NCBI GenBank assembly: GCA_905250025.1
Contig: CAJNOJ010000259.1
Span: 78,544 to 142,543 of the forward strand
Direction of reading: 5' to 3'
Length of the DNA: 64,000 nt
Origin: Adineta ricciae
Taxonomy: Eukaryota > Rotifera > Eurotatoria > Adinetida > Adinetidae
Shown: piece by piece, positions 1 to 12,040 of the stretch
How the letters are laid out: each line of letters begins with the position of its first letter
Position numbering within the stretch: the first letter of the stretch is position 1
Made by a program: the position numbers and the translations under genes
The notes under the pieces: model-generated
Told to the model about the DNA's origin: nothing
The model's database searches: none
What the model saw: the letters and a program-made list of their open reading frames with translations, nothing else

Positions 1-1708
1 TACTTAAGAAATATGCGAAAAACCAGCGGTTAAACATGCTCAGAAAATCGGGAAATGGATTTATGATTAGATGGTCTATATTACTCATGAAACAGCCAAT
101 TTTCCTAGTTTTCCAATTTTTTATCCGACTATGGGGGAAAATCGAAATAGGATAGCAGGGTGGTAGGTAGTATATGTACGGTCTCATGTTCACATGCCAT
201 AAGTGAATCAGTATTGAACACTGTTGAAATAGAATGAGCAATTTTGTGTGAGTGCATGCAAGGACCTATAATTTTGTCATACCCCATACATATAGTCGTC
301 GTCGTAACGGATATGTATTATGATCAAACACACGTGTTTTCAAAACGCAAACTAAATTCTCTTCGACAAGATAGTAGGGATTTATAATTTTGGTACACCC
401 TGTATTGAATAACTTCCTTCATTTTATAACTGAAATATAGCTGGATCCGCACGTCTGCTTAGAACTATCACGATCAAAGGCACCACCAAAGCAACTAACT
501 TCTAACAGACTCCTCTATCAGATATTTTCTGGTGATCTTCTTCTGCCTCAAAAGTTGCTTTTCGATTCACACAAAAAAAAACAGAACAGATTACTCCACG
601 AGTGCAGCTAATCCGATTCTAGAGTGAGATTTAATCAAGGTGGGAAAGCGAAACTTCATACTTCATCAGTAGTTTCATTGTGGAAGGATTGGTGAAGTAC
701 GATTGAAGCATCGCTGAAGTACAGCCAAGCACAATGAAGTAGAGTGAAGCATTAGTGAAGCACAAGTGAAGTACGGGTGAAGTAGAGCGAAGCAAGTATA
801 ACGTTCGTACTTCGGCCTTACTTCCCTAATACTTCACTCTATTTCAAATACTATCTGAATCAGATGAAGTCTCGCTTTTCTTGCCTTGGATTTAACTTCT
901 TGGGAGCGGGTGACGTATATATACGTCCAGGTTGAAATCAACTCATAATTTATGTGAGTATACTTCTTACGATATTTTTATGATCTGTGCCGTTTTATAT
1001 ATATCGCCAATGTAATATACTATCATTCGTATTGTCACCTCTTTTTTCTTTTTGTAGTTATATTCATCACTTCTATTGTTTCGTTATACCTTGATCCACT
1101 GATGTCATGTATTATCTATTTACTTTCGCACACACTGACTCTTGCATACGCCAGAGCGTCTAAAGTCTTCTTTGTTCCTTTAAAAATAGCCCCGTCCTTA
1201 AGGGATTAATAGAAACCACTGGATTCAGATTTCACCGAATTTCGCTGAAATACTTTCCCCTTCAATAAGACCTGAATTTCAGTCTTCTTGAACTTTCTTT
1301 TCACTCCAACTAGAACCAAATCACGATCCATCGAACTTGGGCCCTTTAGCAAAGCCATCCTCCTTTTTGCATAGAAAATAGTCCACTACAAAGAAATCTT
1401 CATCAGCACTTCATTCATTCTTATTGATCCAGCAATAGCAACATATTTTACATTTCAAAAGAATGAATCGTGCCAAAACTTCATAAACAACTCTAATTCC
1501 ACAGCAAATTCTAGCGAAGTCCGAATCTGGGCCTACTCGAACACATTCCAATTAACCCCCCCTCCAATCAAATAAAGCCAAATCTACGGCTTTGATTTGA
1601 TTTAATCGGTCTCCGCTTTCCTGCATGTCTCCACCACTATATCACCTTCGCCCGTTTATCTTTCGATATAGAAAACCAATTTCCACCATATACAATATTT
1701 TCTCCTAG
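1..1708. other. Upstream region, no gene recognised
   Basis: I see no coding region I can support. The notable content is a degenerate short-period tandem repeat near 655-800. The acceptor at 1706-1708 opens the EGF gene, so upstream exons of that gene may lie here unrecognised. Confidence 0.4.
655..800. repeat. Degenerate GAAGTA/GAAGCA tandem repeat
   Basis: About a dozen imperfect copies of a 10-13 base word with core TGAAGTA or TGAAGCA follow one another. The opposite-strand form (TACTTC) appears just after, at 805-845, so the tract can fold back. The composition recalls the AAGTAC-rich array at 19.6-20.4 kb, but the unit is much shorter. Confidence 0.6.
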
Positions 1709-2609
1709 TCACCTGTTCCCCGCCATGCCTCCACGGTGGAAGCTGCGATCCGGCGACTGCAGCGTGTGCTTGTGTGGGCCAATGGAGTGGAACGACATGC
1801 ACTACGTGTAAGTTCTCTTTTCTTTGCAACAATAATCGACCGAGGTGATTTACGTCGAACACTTACATCCGATCTATCTAGGCGGCTGTCAAAATAATGG
1901 AAGCTGCAATCCCACGACTGGTGCCTGTACTTGTGTGGGCCAATGGGGCGGAACGACATGCACTACGTGTAAGTCCTCTCTTCTTTGACATATTTACCGA
2001 CTGCGGTGGATTATTCCGAACATTCGCATCTGATCTATGTAGGTGGCTGTCAAAATGGTGGGAGCTGCAATCCCACGACTGGCGCGTGTAGCTGTGTGGG
2101 ACAATGGAGTGGAACGACATGCACTACGTGTAAGTTCTCTCTTCTTGGAGACATTTATCGATCGAAGTGGTTTATTCCGTATGCTGATGTGTAATCTGTG
2201 TAGGTGGCTGTCAAAATGGTGGGAGCTGCAACCCCACGACTGGCGCGTGTAGTTGTGTTGGCCAATGGAGTGGAACGACATGCACTACGTGTAAGTTTTC
2301 TTTCGCTTGACACAATAATCGATCGAAGTGGTTTATTCCGTATGCTGATGTGTAATCTGTGTAGGTGGCTGTCAAAATGTTGGGAGCTGCAACCCCACGA
2401 CTGGCGCATGTAGTTGTGTTGGCCAATGGAGTGGAACGACATGCACTACGTGTAAGTTCTCTCTTCTTTGACATATTTACCGACTGCGGTGGTTTATTGC
2501 GAACGCTCGCATCTGATCTATGTAGGTGGCTGTCAAAATGGTGGGAGCTGCAATCCGACGACTGGTGCCTGTACTTGTGTGGGCCAATGGAGCGGTGGGA
2601 CTTGCTCAG
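1709..2609 (+). CDS. EGF-like repeat protein, internal exons (partial)
   Basis: Six EGF-like exons can be spliced: 1709-1807, 1882-1968, 2043-2129, 2204-2290, 2365-2451 and 2526-2609. They are separated by 74-base introns with GT-AG ends, all in phase 1. Each internal exon encodes one 29-residue module of the form C-G-C-QNGGSC-NPTTGAC-x-C-VGQW-x-G-TTC-TT. The first Cys codon is split by the intron. The first exon is diverged (PCLHGGSC) and starts after an acceptor at 1706-1708. The sixth ends in GGTCS followed by a GTATGT donor. Exon plus intron repeat with a period of exactly 161 bases. Such modules occur in extracellular adhesion or matrix proteins. Neither the first coding exon nor the last was found, so the gene is partial as annotated. 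Confidence 0.75.
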
Positions 2610-3142
2610 GTATGTGTTGGGTGCCCGAAAAGGAATTCTTGACTAAATGATAGGGACGGTGTAATCGATGTGTGTCGTTTAGAAATTGGAGAATTGATTC
2701 GGAAAGCTTCCTTTTTTGGTATGAAGCAACTCAGGGATAGTTTTTGGTCAGTGAGTGGGTACTCAGTTATGGGATTGTGTTGAGAGGGAAGGGGCTCGGT
2801 TTTTTATGGGGAGCTAGTGAAAAAGTAGCAGTGCTCCTTATTGGAGTTTTAAGTGGTATCAGCGAAGTGGAATTTAAAGTATTGAGGTAGTCTAGAGTAT
2901 ATTGAGGAAGTTGTAATAAAGAACTTCATTTGTGGTTTGCCCGTTGTGGGTTTATTGGGTCATTCGGTTTGCTTATGAAGTGATAAGTTCTGTTTTGTAC
3001 TCGGTCGAAGATGTTTGGTCAAGAGAAACAAGAGGAAGAGACTAATAATAATGGCGAACGCGGTAGGTGAAGATCAATGAACCGTGGCTTTTCGTAGGAA
3101 AGAGAACATGGTAGTGCATGAACGTGTGTCAGCAATAAGGTA
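2610..3142. other. Intron or intergenic DNA after the EGF array
   Basis: It begins with a plausible donor (GTATGT) of the last EGF exon, but I find no clear downstream exon before the transposon at 3143. Confidence 0.3.
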
Positions 3143-4048
3143 CATAGGGTAGTCAATAAGTTCTCGGAATTTTCTATATATCTCTCGAATAATTGTAATT
3201 CCTCCGTTTTTTTGCATCATATATTCGAGTTAGTTAGTGTGATATTATATAGAAAGTTTCATCATTCTAGCTGATTCCTTTGATATCCTATTGAGATAAA
3301 TGTTGAGTACAAAAATGGCTCCTTGGTTATTGACATTTGACAAAAGATACAGCTGGCTATCAGCTAGTCTCTCTTTTACTCGTTTTTCGACCTACTATAC
3401 TGAATGTTTAGTCCAAGGTGAATATACTGTGTTAGCCATAACTTCATTTAATTGTGTTCAGAGAATATGGTAACGCTACTTATTACGTCTTTTAAAAACC
3501 ACCAAGTAACGTCATGCATAAAAAGACGGTTTTATGAAGATAAATTTTATCTTGGTGAACTTTCGTACATTTAACTACTATAAATAGTTTTCTTAGCTGC
3601 TTTACAAATCACGCACACCCAAAACCGGTCTAATTAACATAAACTACTAACGTGTTCCACGGTAGATCGTACTATAGTCAGCAGAAATCGTTTATGAAGG
3701 ATTAGATTCTCTGTTCTCCCGCGATGATAATGATGTTGAATTCAATATTGTAATATCAAAATTCGATTGAATGTGTATGAATGCTATCACACTAAATCTG
3801 TTTACTTTTTGATGAATTCATCAAGATTTCATGGCCGAAAAGATTAGTAAAATTTCACCAATAACCAAGGCGCCATTTTTGTACTCAACATTTATCTCAA
3901 TAAGATATCAACGGAATCAGCTAGAATGATGAAACTTTCTATATAATATCACACTAACTAACTCGAATATATGATGCAAAAAAACGGAGGAATTACAATT
4001 ATTCGAGAGATATATAGAAAATTCCGAGAACTTATTGACTACCCTATG
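3143..4048. mobile_element. Mariner/Tc1-like foldback element with 190-base TIRs
   Basis: The left arm (3143-3332) and right arm (3859-4048) are inverted copies with about three mismatches in 190 bases. Ends read CATAGGGTAGTCAATAAG, and the element is flanked by TA on both sides (3141-3142 and 4049-4050), the mariner/Tc1 target site. The 526-base centre has no ORF and no transposase I recognise. This is therefore a non-autonomous element. The near-identity of the arms suggests a recent insertion or arm homogenisation. Confidence 0.85.
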
Positions 4049-5023
4049 TACTTATATAAAAAACCTTTTTAAATAACTATATTTTTCACTTGTTGCACTT
4101 CCGTTTGATTTGATCTTTCTGTTTCATCGTTGATTAATGTCCAAAGCGAAGAAAAAATACAAAAAATATCTTATTTAGGAAAAAAAATTCACAAAAACCT
4201 TTAAAAAATTCAAGTGGTCTACTACGCGCTTTACTCTCAATTAATTTCAAATAAATTTGAAACGGAAGCAGACATTTAAAACGATCTAAAACACAGAAAA
4301 ACAAGCCAGAGTCTTTCATTCAAAAGCGGATTTTGTAAAATGCATCTTGAGGGTGAGGGTGTGCACAAAGTAAATGGTGTATCTTGCTAATATACTGTAA
4401 AGTAAAAATACATAAAATATATTGAAACATTTGATTGCTTTTCTTGTTGTAACCCGGCCAGATAAAAATAAAATTAGATTTGTAATTGTCAAAACATATT
4501 TGTAGATCCACAGATTATCAGATAAATTGAACTTCCATGGAATATATAGTAAACACGTAAGAACCTTACGTATATAAATACATGTTGATTCTAGATGACA
4601 CTGTTCCTCATTCACCTGTTTGTTTCTTTTCTTTTCCATTCAATATACAATAGAATGAAAAACGTTCTATATTCAAGCATTTCGGAAAGACGTAGACAAA
4701 TTCACCTGAAGAGACCTATAACTAGGTCAAAACGCGTCGCGGTAGCTATTTGTATCTTTGATTGCGATCGAGGATATGTCTAAACACACTCTCGCCCTCA
4801 AGATTATAATTAAAACCTAATCTTAGAATCTTATTGAATTAAAAAAGTGATGAAAAAATCAGAAGTTATTAATTCTTTTTCAGTAAGCACTTGTTTTATT
4901 TGTCTCTTTCAAATATATTTTATTTGTGGATAATTAGCTAAAATAACTACAGTAAAACGTTCGTGTTTTTAATTAGTTTCAAGTTTAGTAAACTACACTA
5001 CGGATAGAGTTCAATTTAAATGA
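4049..5023. other. AT-rich intergenic DNA
   Basis: Only short AT-rich frames without recognisable motifs are present. It ends at the stop codon side of the NHL gene. Confidence 0.4.
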
Positions 5024-5952
5024 TTAATAACTGTAGTCAATATTGAACATTTGTACACGCGAGTTTCCCAAATCGACTACATAGAGATTTCCCTGTTTAT
5101 CAAATGTTAAGCCGGTTACGTTTAATAGTTGATTGTCTTGGTCTCCATCACCATTTCCACCTGCAATAATATCACCTTGTTCAGCACCTTTTAACCAACG
5201 CATAACTCGTCCATTTAAATGATCAGCAACATATACAGTACCAGATTGGTCAACAACAATTCCTCGAGGATAATTCAACTGTGAAAGACTTTCACCTTGT
5301 CTTTGTCCACCGGCAACAACAACACCTTCTTTTGCTCCATTTATCCATTTCATAACGCGATGATTACCTCCATCTGATACATAAACAGAGTGATCTTGAT
5401 CGACAAAAACGGAATATGGAATATTCAATTGATCAAGAGCATCACCTGCTCCATTTCCACCAGCTACTATTACACCTTCATTATTTCCAATATCATATCG
5501 TGTAACTTGATGTTTATCACCATCAGTAACATAGATAGATCCGTTTTCATCAATTGTTATACCTCTACAATCGATTTTCGGGATAATTGTTTCACTTTGT
5601 ATATTTTTTTCATAAGGCCATCGAATTACTCGTCGTTTACCAGTATCAGCAATGATGAAACTGTTCCTTTTTTTATCGATGATAACATCCATTGGACCAT
5701 ATAACACGTGTTCTCCAATCAATGATTCACCTCCACCAGCTACTACTCGACCATTTTTTTCACCATTTTTCCATTCAACAATTCGATTATTGATTGAATC
5801 AGCAATATAAACAGTTTTGTTCTCATCAACAAAAATACCAAACGGGGCGAATAGTTGGTTTAGATCATTACCGCTCCCATTTCCTCCAGCGACGGTCAAA
5901 CCGTTCTTTTTCCACTTAGCATTACGATTGAGAATAGTAGAACGTAGAGGAA
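5024..5952 (-). CDS. NHL-repeat beta-propeller protein, 3' exon
   Basis: The minus-strand exon runs from an acceptor (CTATTTAG, ending at 5953) to a stop at 5024. It encodes about 309 residues. Repeats of the form VAGGNG...GDxLxQLxxPxGIxVDxxxxVYVADxxNxRVxxW occur about six times, which is the NHL/six-bladed propeller pattern. Such domains act as extracellular or scaffold binding modules. The reading frame is open upstream of the first VAGG with no ATG, and the acceptor supports an earlier exon. The signal peptide or N-terminal exon was not located. Family-level assignment is firm; the binding partner is unknown. Confidence 0.85.
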
Positions 5953-6873
5953 CTAAATAGATATGAATTTCACTAACATATTTCGATCATAAACTTCAAA
6001 TGAACAATCAGAATTTAGTGATGGACCTTTATACTTAATTTAAAATTAAGTTGAATTTGTTTTTACTTAACATTTAAAACTTGATAACTTAATTTAATCG
6101 AGTGAAATTAAATTTAAAGGTCTGCTCCTGAATCAGAATGACGATTTTTAAGTATAAAATAGAACAGACTAATTTTAGAATCTATTCGTAAATTTTTATA
6201 CTTAGAGAAATTCGCTCGACAAATCGATATATATAAAGACGAAAGTTTGTTCGCTATGCATTTAGTACCTGTAATAGTTATCGACGTGAAACTTTCCACG
6301 ATGCTTCCATGAGTCCAGAGAAAGGTCGACATCTACTTTTTTTCCAAAAACAAATAAACGAGGCATTTGCTACAGGTAACCTACGAAACTGGCCAATAGC
6401 GTTGCAGGATCTCAAAAGATTAAGATAAATGCTGAGAGTGGGTGAATTCGAAGGATATAAGGTATAAAATGACGTGAGAGTGAGAAAGAGGAAATTTTCA
6501 TAGTTTCTGAGACAGAAATCAGCTTTGGTAACTCTTTTCCATGAAAAGATATAGCCGAAACTGGCATTTTATGCGATGCACGGCGAGGAAATAAGGACTG
6601 GAAGCGTAGAAATTTGAATTATACTGATTTTCTACCTGCTATAGCCTATTCAACACGTGAAATGTTTGACATAGATGTTTCTTACGCGCAGTGGATACTC
6701 CCTCTATTAAACTTATAAAGAGTCGATTAATATTCTACATGTGTGTCACAATTCGAAAAAAAACACTCAAATTTCGAATATTTTCTAGGAGACGGTTGCT
6801 CTGCATAAGTTTAATTAAACTGTATAGTTTTGAAACAAAACAAACTAATCGTTAGAGAACTCATCTTGGAAAA
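5953..6873. other. Intergenic or intronic DNA
   Basis: It should hold the 5' exon(s) of the NHL gene on the left, but also the unrecognised 3' end of the REEP gene, both on the minus strand. I cannot fix either. Confidence 0.3.
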
Positions 6874-8159
6874 TTATATATACGTACCGTTTGATTGAGT
6901 TTTCTGGGAAATAAGAATAGATTCTGCCGTATACGAGGCAATTGCTTCTGATTGGAAACTTGTATCCACTGTAGATAATTCACGTTCATCTTTGAGAAAC
7001 CAAATGAGAAAAACGCATTTTCCAAACCAGTAAAATAATAGTAAATCACAAAGTTCATGCAAGAAATATTCAATGCAACCAATTGATGAATAAATGACCC
7101 AATAGTTCAACAGTTTTTTGTGATCGAATGAGCCAGGTGATTGAACTGTCATTAACCTTAAACAATTCAATTTACATTAAAATAAACATAAGAAACTATT
7201 TTTAAACAATATTAATCATCATTATTTATCTTTATCAAGTATTATATAAATAAATCCGCATCAAAAAGCGAATGAGATGAACGCGCCATCTAGCCAAACT
7301 CTGAGTTCGAATGTAAATCTGCAGAAGTATACCAAATTCTTTAAAAGAAATTTTCATCTGCCAATTTTCGACAACAAATCGAATAATTTTCCTTTCTATG
7401 ATTACATAGCATTATTGCATATTTTACGACATGTTTTCAGCCTTTACTAACGCGAACATTAGAAATGAAATTTCCATAAATTATTTCAAGTAAGATGAAG
7501 ATGCTACATAGCAGACAGAATATATTACTCTATTCTAAACTAATTTAATAAACAATCAACTAACAAAAAGATATTAGTTATTTTTTCTTTCGATTATGAT
7601 TCGTTATATAATCAATCATGAAAGCATTCTACAAGGTTTGGCCAAGTTCAGACTTGACTACTTTTATATATTGTTAATTTTTTTTTCAATATTTCTGCTC
7701 ATTCAGTTTTTGATCATTTAATTTATTATGTGTAGACTTATCATAGACAACTCTGAAAGCTTCTCTTTTCACTAGCTAATCGATAGGTTGAATTCGTATA
7801 ATAACCCATCTAACCTATCCAGAATGTACTGATGACATTCGCGTCGGATTCAAAGACAAAAATTCGATCTTGCGATGCATATACTGGATAAATTAGTCCG
7901 ATGAAGTTACAAACAAAATCGTTGCACCAACCGAAGATCAAATAGATAGAAATAAAACCAATCAGAACTAATCAACAATATAAACATGCGAGATGAAAAA
8001 TAAAAGGATTATGTTAATCATACCAACAAAAGATATTGCAGGTTCAACGCCAGTCTTCATTTCAATAATATGAAGGGGTAAGTCAAGTGGACCTTCGAAC
8101 CGTATCGGCATCAATTTATTTTTTACTTTACGACAGCATTGTTTTGATATCTCAGCCAT
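6874..8159 (-). CDS. REEP5/6-like TB2/DP1/HVA22 family ER-shaping protein
   Basis: Three exons join in frame: 8159-8024, 7967-7874 and 7156 onward, open to 6874. Exon 1 starts at an ATG at 8159 and has LDLPLHIIEMKTGVEPAISF, matching the family's N-terminal EAKTGV segment. Exon 2 gives a hydrophobic hairpin ending GLIYPVYAS. Exon 3 gives LMTVQSP...LLNYWVIY and KCVFLIW, the TB2/DP1 signature. Proteins of this family insert as hairpins in tubular ER and shape membranes. Intron 1 is GT-AG. Intron 2 appears to be GC-AG (GCAAGA donor at 7873), which restores the frame exactly. After FLIW the sequence no longer follows the family, so the 3' end is uncertain and a further exon probably lies below 6874. 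Confidence 0.75.
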
Positions 8160-8227
8160 ATTTATTTGTAAGTAAATGTATATCTGAAATATAAACACAC
8201 AACAAATGACCATTTATTAATGAACAN

Positions 8228-8645
8228 AAATTTTTTTAAAATTTTGTTCATATTGATTAGAATTAGAATAAGGGGGGGGGCGATTTCAGCTGTTAAGCCA
8301 TATGATGTGTTATAGCGTTTACTGGAAAATTCTATGTTTTGGGCACCAGCTGATTTCCTGAAAATTGAATCTGTTGATCGGACAAACTGAATAGTCTGAG
8401 CAGCTATAATTCTCATATAGGGCATGATGGGGCATAAACGGCGCCGATATCCATCCTATTATGGAAAGCCCCTAATCAATATTAGGCCCATTTCAGCTGT
8501 TGAGCACTTTTATTTTGGGTATTGTAGGCTCAAGTTAGAATTTCCAAATTTTCCGGAAAACGCTATAACGCACCAAATCCTCTTAAGCGCCCCCTCCCTT
8601 ATTCTAATTCTAATCAATATGAACAAAATTTTAAAAAAATTTATT
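8228..8645. repeat. Inverted-repeat (MITE-like) element next to an N
   Basis: The arm from 8228 (AAATTTTTTTAAAATTTTG, then GATTAGAATTAGAATAAGGG) is matched in reverse complement at about 8584-8645. Inner inverted matches follow (GTTATAGCGTTTT; CAGCTGTTRAGC). A G-run, GGGGGGGG, lies in the left arm. The left edge abuts the unknown base at 8227, so target-site duplication cannot be judged. Confidence 0.6.
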
Positions 8646-8837
8646 TTAAGTCATACAGTCGAGGGAATAAATAAATAAATAGAGAAATAATTTTAATTCT
8701 AATAGATCTTTCAGTATTCAATTTAGTCTCTCGCTTTCTCGCTGCACCGAAAAAAATGATGAATGTGCATTCAACCGGTTGACTTTTATCAACGAATGAA
8801 CAATGACACAATAGTAGTCACTGTTTGAATAATATTG

Positions 8838-10400
8838 GTTTTCGAAAATCGAACTGAATTTTTGTAAATTGAAAAGTCAAAGCATTTTCTAAGTTTTTAT
8901 AATTCTACTAATAAATTATAAAAGTTTGAAGACGCTGTAGTTTTTTGAAATTCAGTTTTCTAATAAATAGAAATTTAGAAAAAAATTGCAGTGAAGGGTG
9001 CTCCTCAAATACAGGCCTTCAGAAACCAACGCTAGCTCCTAAATATAAGATTTGAGGACCTAAGGGCAACTCTCATATATAGAACTTGAATCTGAGTTTT
9101 AAAATCAGTTCATTACAATATATTAGAAAAGAGGAAACTGATAATGGGCCAATTGAATAAAGATTTTACGATTCGGTCCCCAGTTACACTAGTACCTAGT
9201 TCACCAATCAAGACTGGAACAGGTGTATGCCTATTTCTCAGGAAAAAAATAGAATAATTTAATTTTGAAAGCCGAACTATTATTTAGATTTTTTTCATAC
9301 AAAAATCATTTATATCTAGCGGAAGAGATATAGTTTTATTTGTCCTAAAATAAATACAAAACCATTATTTATATAGCTCAAGGATAAAAATATAAATAAG
9401 GTTTTGAAGGTTGTGTTTGGAACTGAAAATCTTATAATCTTCGTTTTGTTGAAATATTCGTCTAGAGTACATGTTATATCTATTTTTACGGAAAATCATT
9501 TCTACATGTACTATTGTTGGCTGCATCGTTTATACAACCCTTATTCTCTACTTTAATAACGACTGATAATCATAAAAAATTCTGAATTTTGCTGAGAAAG
9601 TATTCTGTCTATTATATGAATTTGTATTGATTTTGTAAAGAAAATATAAGGTAATATCTCTAATATCAATTGATAGATCGATTCACATACCATTTACCAC
9701 AATTAGTATTGTAACTGATTCAGATCTATAAGTATCTAACTCACCAAAGAAATGAGAATTTGCTTCTAATAGTTGACACACATACCACCTTTTCCTTCAT
9801 TTTTTCATATATGTAACGCTCTATTTTTCTCGGTACATTGACTTTTTAATGTTTGATACGTGGCCCATTCAACGCATTGAAATTAAGCAGCATGGTGAAT
9901 ATTATACAATTTTCATGGGTTGCTCGTTAATGGGGTGAAAAAAAAACACATATTTAGAAATAATTACAGTCAATGCTCTTAAACGAAAAACAAGCTCAAA
10001 AACATAATTATTCATAAAAATCATAGTTAACAACACGAAATATAGCTTTGGTAAGTATAAACAAACGTTTTCGCCAATAGAATGCGACTGAATTGGTTTT
10101 CCCTCTTGACATATTTCAGTTTTAACTACTCTATTTGAATTTCAATAGTGGAAATATAGAAACGTGCGAGGAAATTTTTCGTCTAAAGTACTTTCTTTTT
10201 AATCCTTTCAAATATTTTCGTACTATTCTGATTCTGCGCTGTAAATTTTTTGGTTTTCTATTTTTTTTAAATCGATTGATAAAAGCTATGACATTTTCAA
10301 ACTTTTATAATTCATTAATCAAATTATAAAAATCTAGAAAATGCTTTAATTTCTAAGTCACAGAAATTGAATTTGATTCTCGAAATGTAGAAAATTGTTG
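8838..10400. repeat. Pair of inverted repeat arms about 1.3 kb apart
   Basis: A stretch at 8838-8960 (core AAGCATTTTCTA then TTTTTATAATT, TTATAAAAGTTTGAA) recurs in reverse complement at about 10265-10400. Identity is imperfect. The interval holds no ORF. It may be a decayed transposon with subterminal repeats; target-site duplication was not found. Confidence 0.35.
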
Positions 10401-11017
10401 TAACAATACCCGTTACCAATTCATTATTCATTGATATATATATGAATATATAAATCATCCGATAGTTTTGTGCATTTATTATTTCCCCAAGCAGTTGATG
10501 AGTTTATTTCTGAATTTATTTCAATTAAAATTTTTTTAATTTATTTTTGTGACGGTCTCGGTTTTATGTGCTGTACGCATATCATTTGTCTTTAGTTCGT
10601 GCATCGTGCTGCACTTTTGTATTACCTTTTCTTTCCTCTCCTTCGATGGGCAAGTATATAAAGGTGCGCTTTGTATTAGAAAGATGTGATTGTTGATAAG
10701 CAGAAATAAAATAACAGCGCAGCTCCACAAGTGCAAAGACTTCTTTCATAAAAAATCGTCAGAATTTTCTTCGATGTATTAACTGTGTAAATTTAATATC
10801 TGTGACCTTATTTAAAGTAAAACTATGCAGTAATTTATTTTCTGAGATATATTTATTGATACGAATTCAATTTTTATAGATTGATTAAATAAAAAACAAA
10901 TCGAGAATGATTTATTTTGTATTATTAAATACATTAATGAAATGCAATGTTCATAGATTTTTTAAATTCAAATTCAAATTTTATTTATGCATTTATTCGG
11001 TACGATAAATAAAAAGA

Positions 11018-11588
11018 AATGAGTGAATCCATGGGAAACCTACCTCGTTTACAGCGACCATTGAGTATTATGGGTGGTGGCGACTGATATGAAACACGGT
11101 TCTCCGGCTATCTAACGATTGAAAGTCGAAACCGGGTGAGGAGTCTTATACGCCACGAGATAGAGCAAGAAACGCTCTACAAAACCCACTATACCCCAGC
11201 CCACCCAAATTCGACAGAGCTGAGCAATAGAGGAGTCAAGTTCATGAAGGTATGCTCCTTCATAACCTCATTTAATTAAACCAATCTATTTGGTTTACAT
11301 ATGGCTTGATAGAGCGGAAGACAGGCTGTCAGAATATATATAAATAGTTGGGGTTTCGAGTTTCTATAGAGATAAAAAATACTATCAGGGACCGCCCAAA
11401 TTTTCCTGATTTTCGCTATTTTCGTCAAACTGTATTTGGGATCGTTCACAGTCAGAACATACGCGAACTCAGGATATTTTTATACCGAAATGATCAGCGC
11501 ATCGAGCTCTACAAACCCTGAGAGCTTGAGCAAATTCAGAGAAAGTCGTGTACAAAGTGGTACGTTTCCCATCAATTCACCCAATACT
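11018..11588. repeat. Element bounded by imperfect inverted ends
   Basis: The left end GTGAATCCATGGGAAACCTACC and the reverse complement of the right end (GTGAATTGATGGGAAACGTACC) match over about 20 bases. The 570-base interior is less AT-rich than its flanks and includes a stretch near 11060-11240 of unknown nature. No ORF is recognised. Confidence 0.4.
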
Positions 11589-11654
11589 ATTATTAAATGG
11601 AAATAAAGATGAATAAAAAATTTTAGAAAATGTTTGTACTGTTAAATCAAATGC

Positions 11655-11800
11655 GAATCTCTAGAAAAGTCCATATGAATTCACCTCCGATTTTCTAATT
11701 AGAAAAATGTAAAATTTCTATTTTTTTTGAATACCGAATATTGAAAAAAGTAAAAATTCGCCAGTGAATTCATATGGGCTGTTCTAGAAATTCCTCTAGC
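11655..11800. repeat. Short palindromic repeat
   Basis: CTAGAAAAGTCCATATGAATTCAC on the left is mirrored by GTGAATTCATATGGGCTGTTCTAGAA on the right with a roughly 70-base AT-rich loop. The size and form suggest a small MITE. Confidence 0.5.
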
Positions 11801-11885
11801 ATATTCTATAAATAATTTTCTAGTTCACAGTATACCTTCTTCAATTCTCAGACAAGATGGGAATTTTACAGAATTTATGAATAGC

Positions 11886-12040
11886 ACTATTTATGGAGAT
11901 GCTCCCTCGACTGAAAGGAGGGTCATATGAAAAAAAAGCTTGTATGATTGTTTGTGTGTGACTGTCAGGGTCAAAGGTCGAAGGTAAAAAAACATTTTTT
12001 TGAAAATGCATAAAACTTTATGAAACAAGTTTTGGGAGGA
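11886..12040. repeat. Dispersed repeat shared with 56375-56520
   Basis: Both places share the order GCTCCCTCGACTGAA or CTCCCTCGACTGAAC, a GGGTCAT/GCGTCATG block, GTGTGTG, CAGGTCAAA or GGGTCAAAGGTC, then AAAAAACATTTT and AAAATGC. The similarity is imperfect. This is probably a remnant of an unidentified interspersed element. Confidence 0.45.

Noticed and set aside
1656-2474. Single-exon proteins on either strand across the EGF array
   Set aside because: They read through introns. The spliced phase 1 exons explain the cysteine pattern far better.
11040-11240. Possible structured RNA gene in the less AT-rich stretch
   Set aside because: I could not match it to tRNA, rRNA or snRNA features, and it lies inside inverted ends that suggest a transposon.
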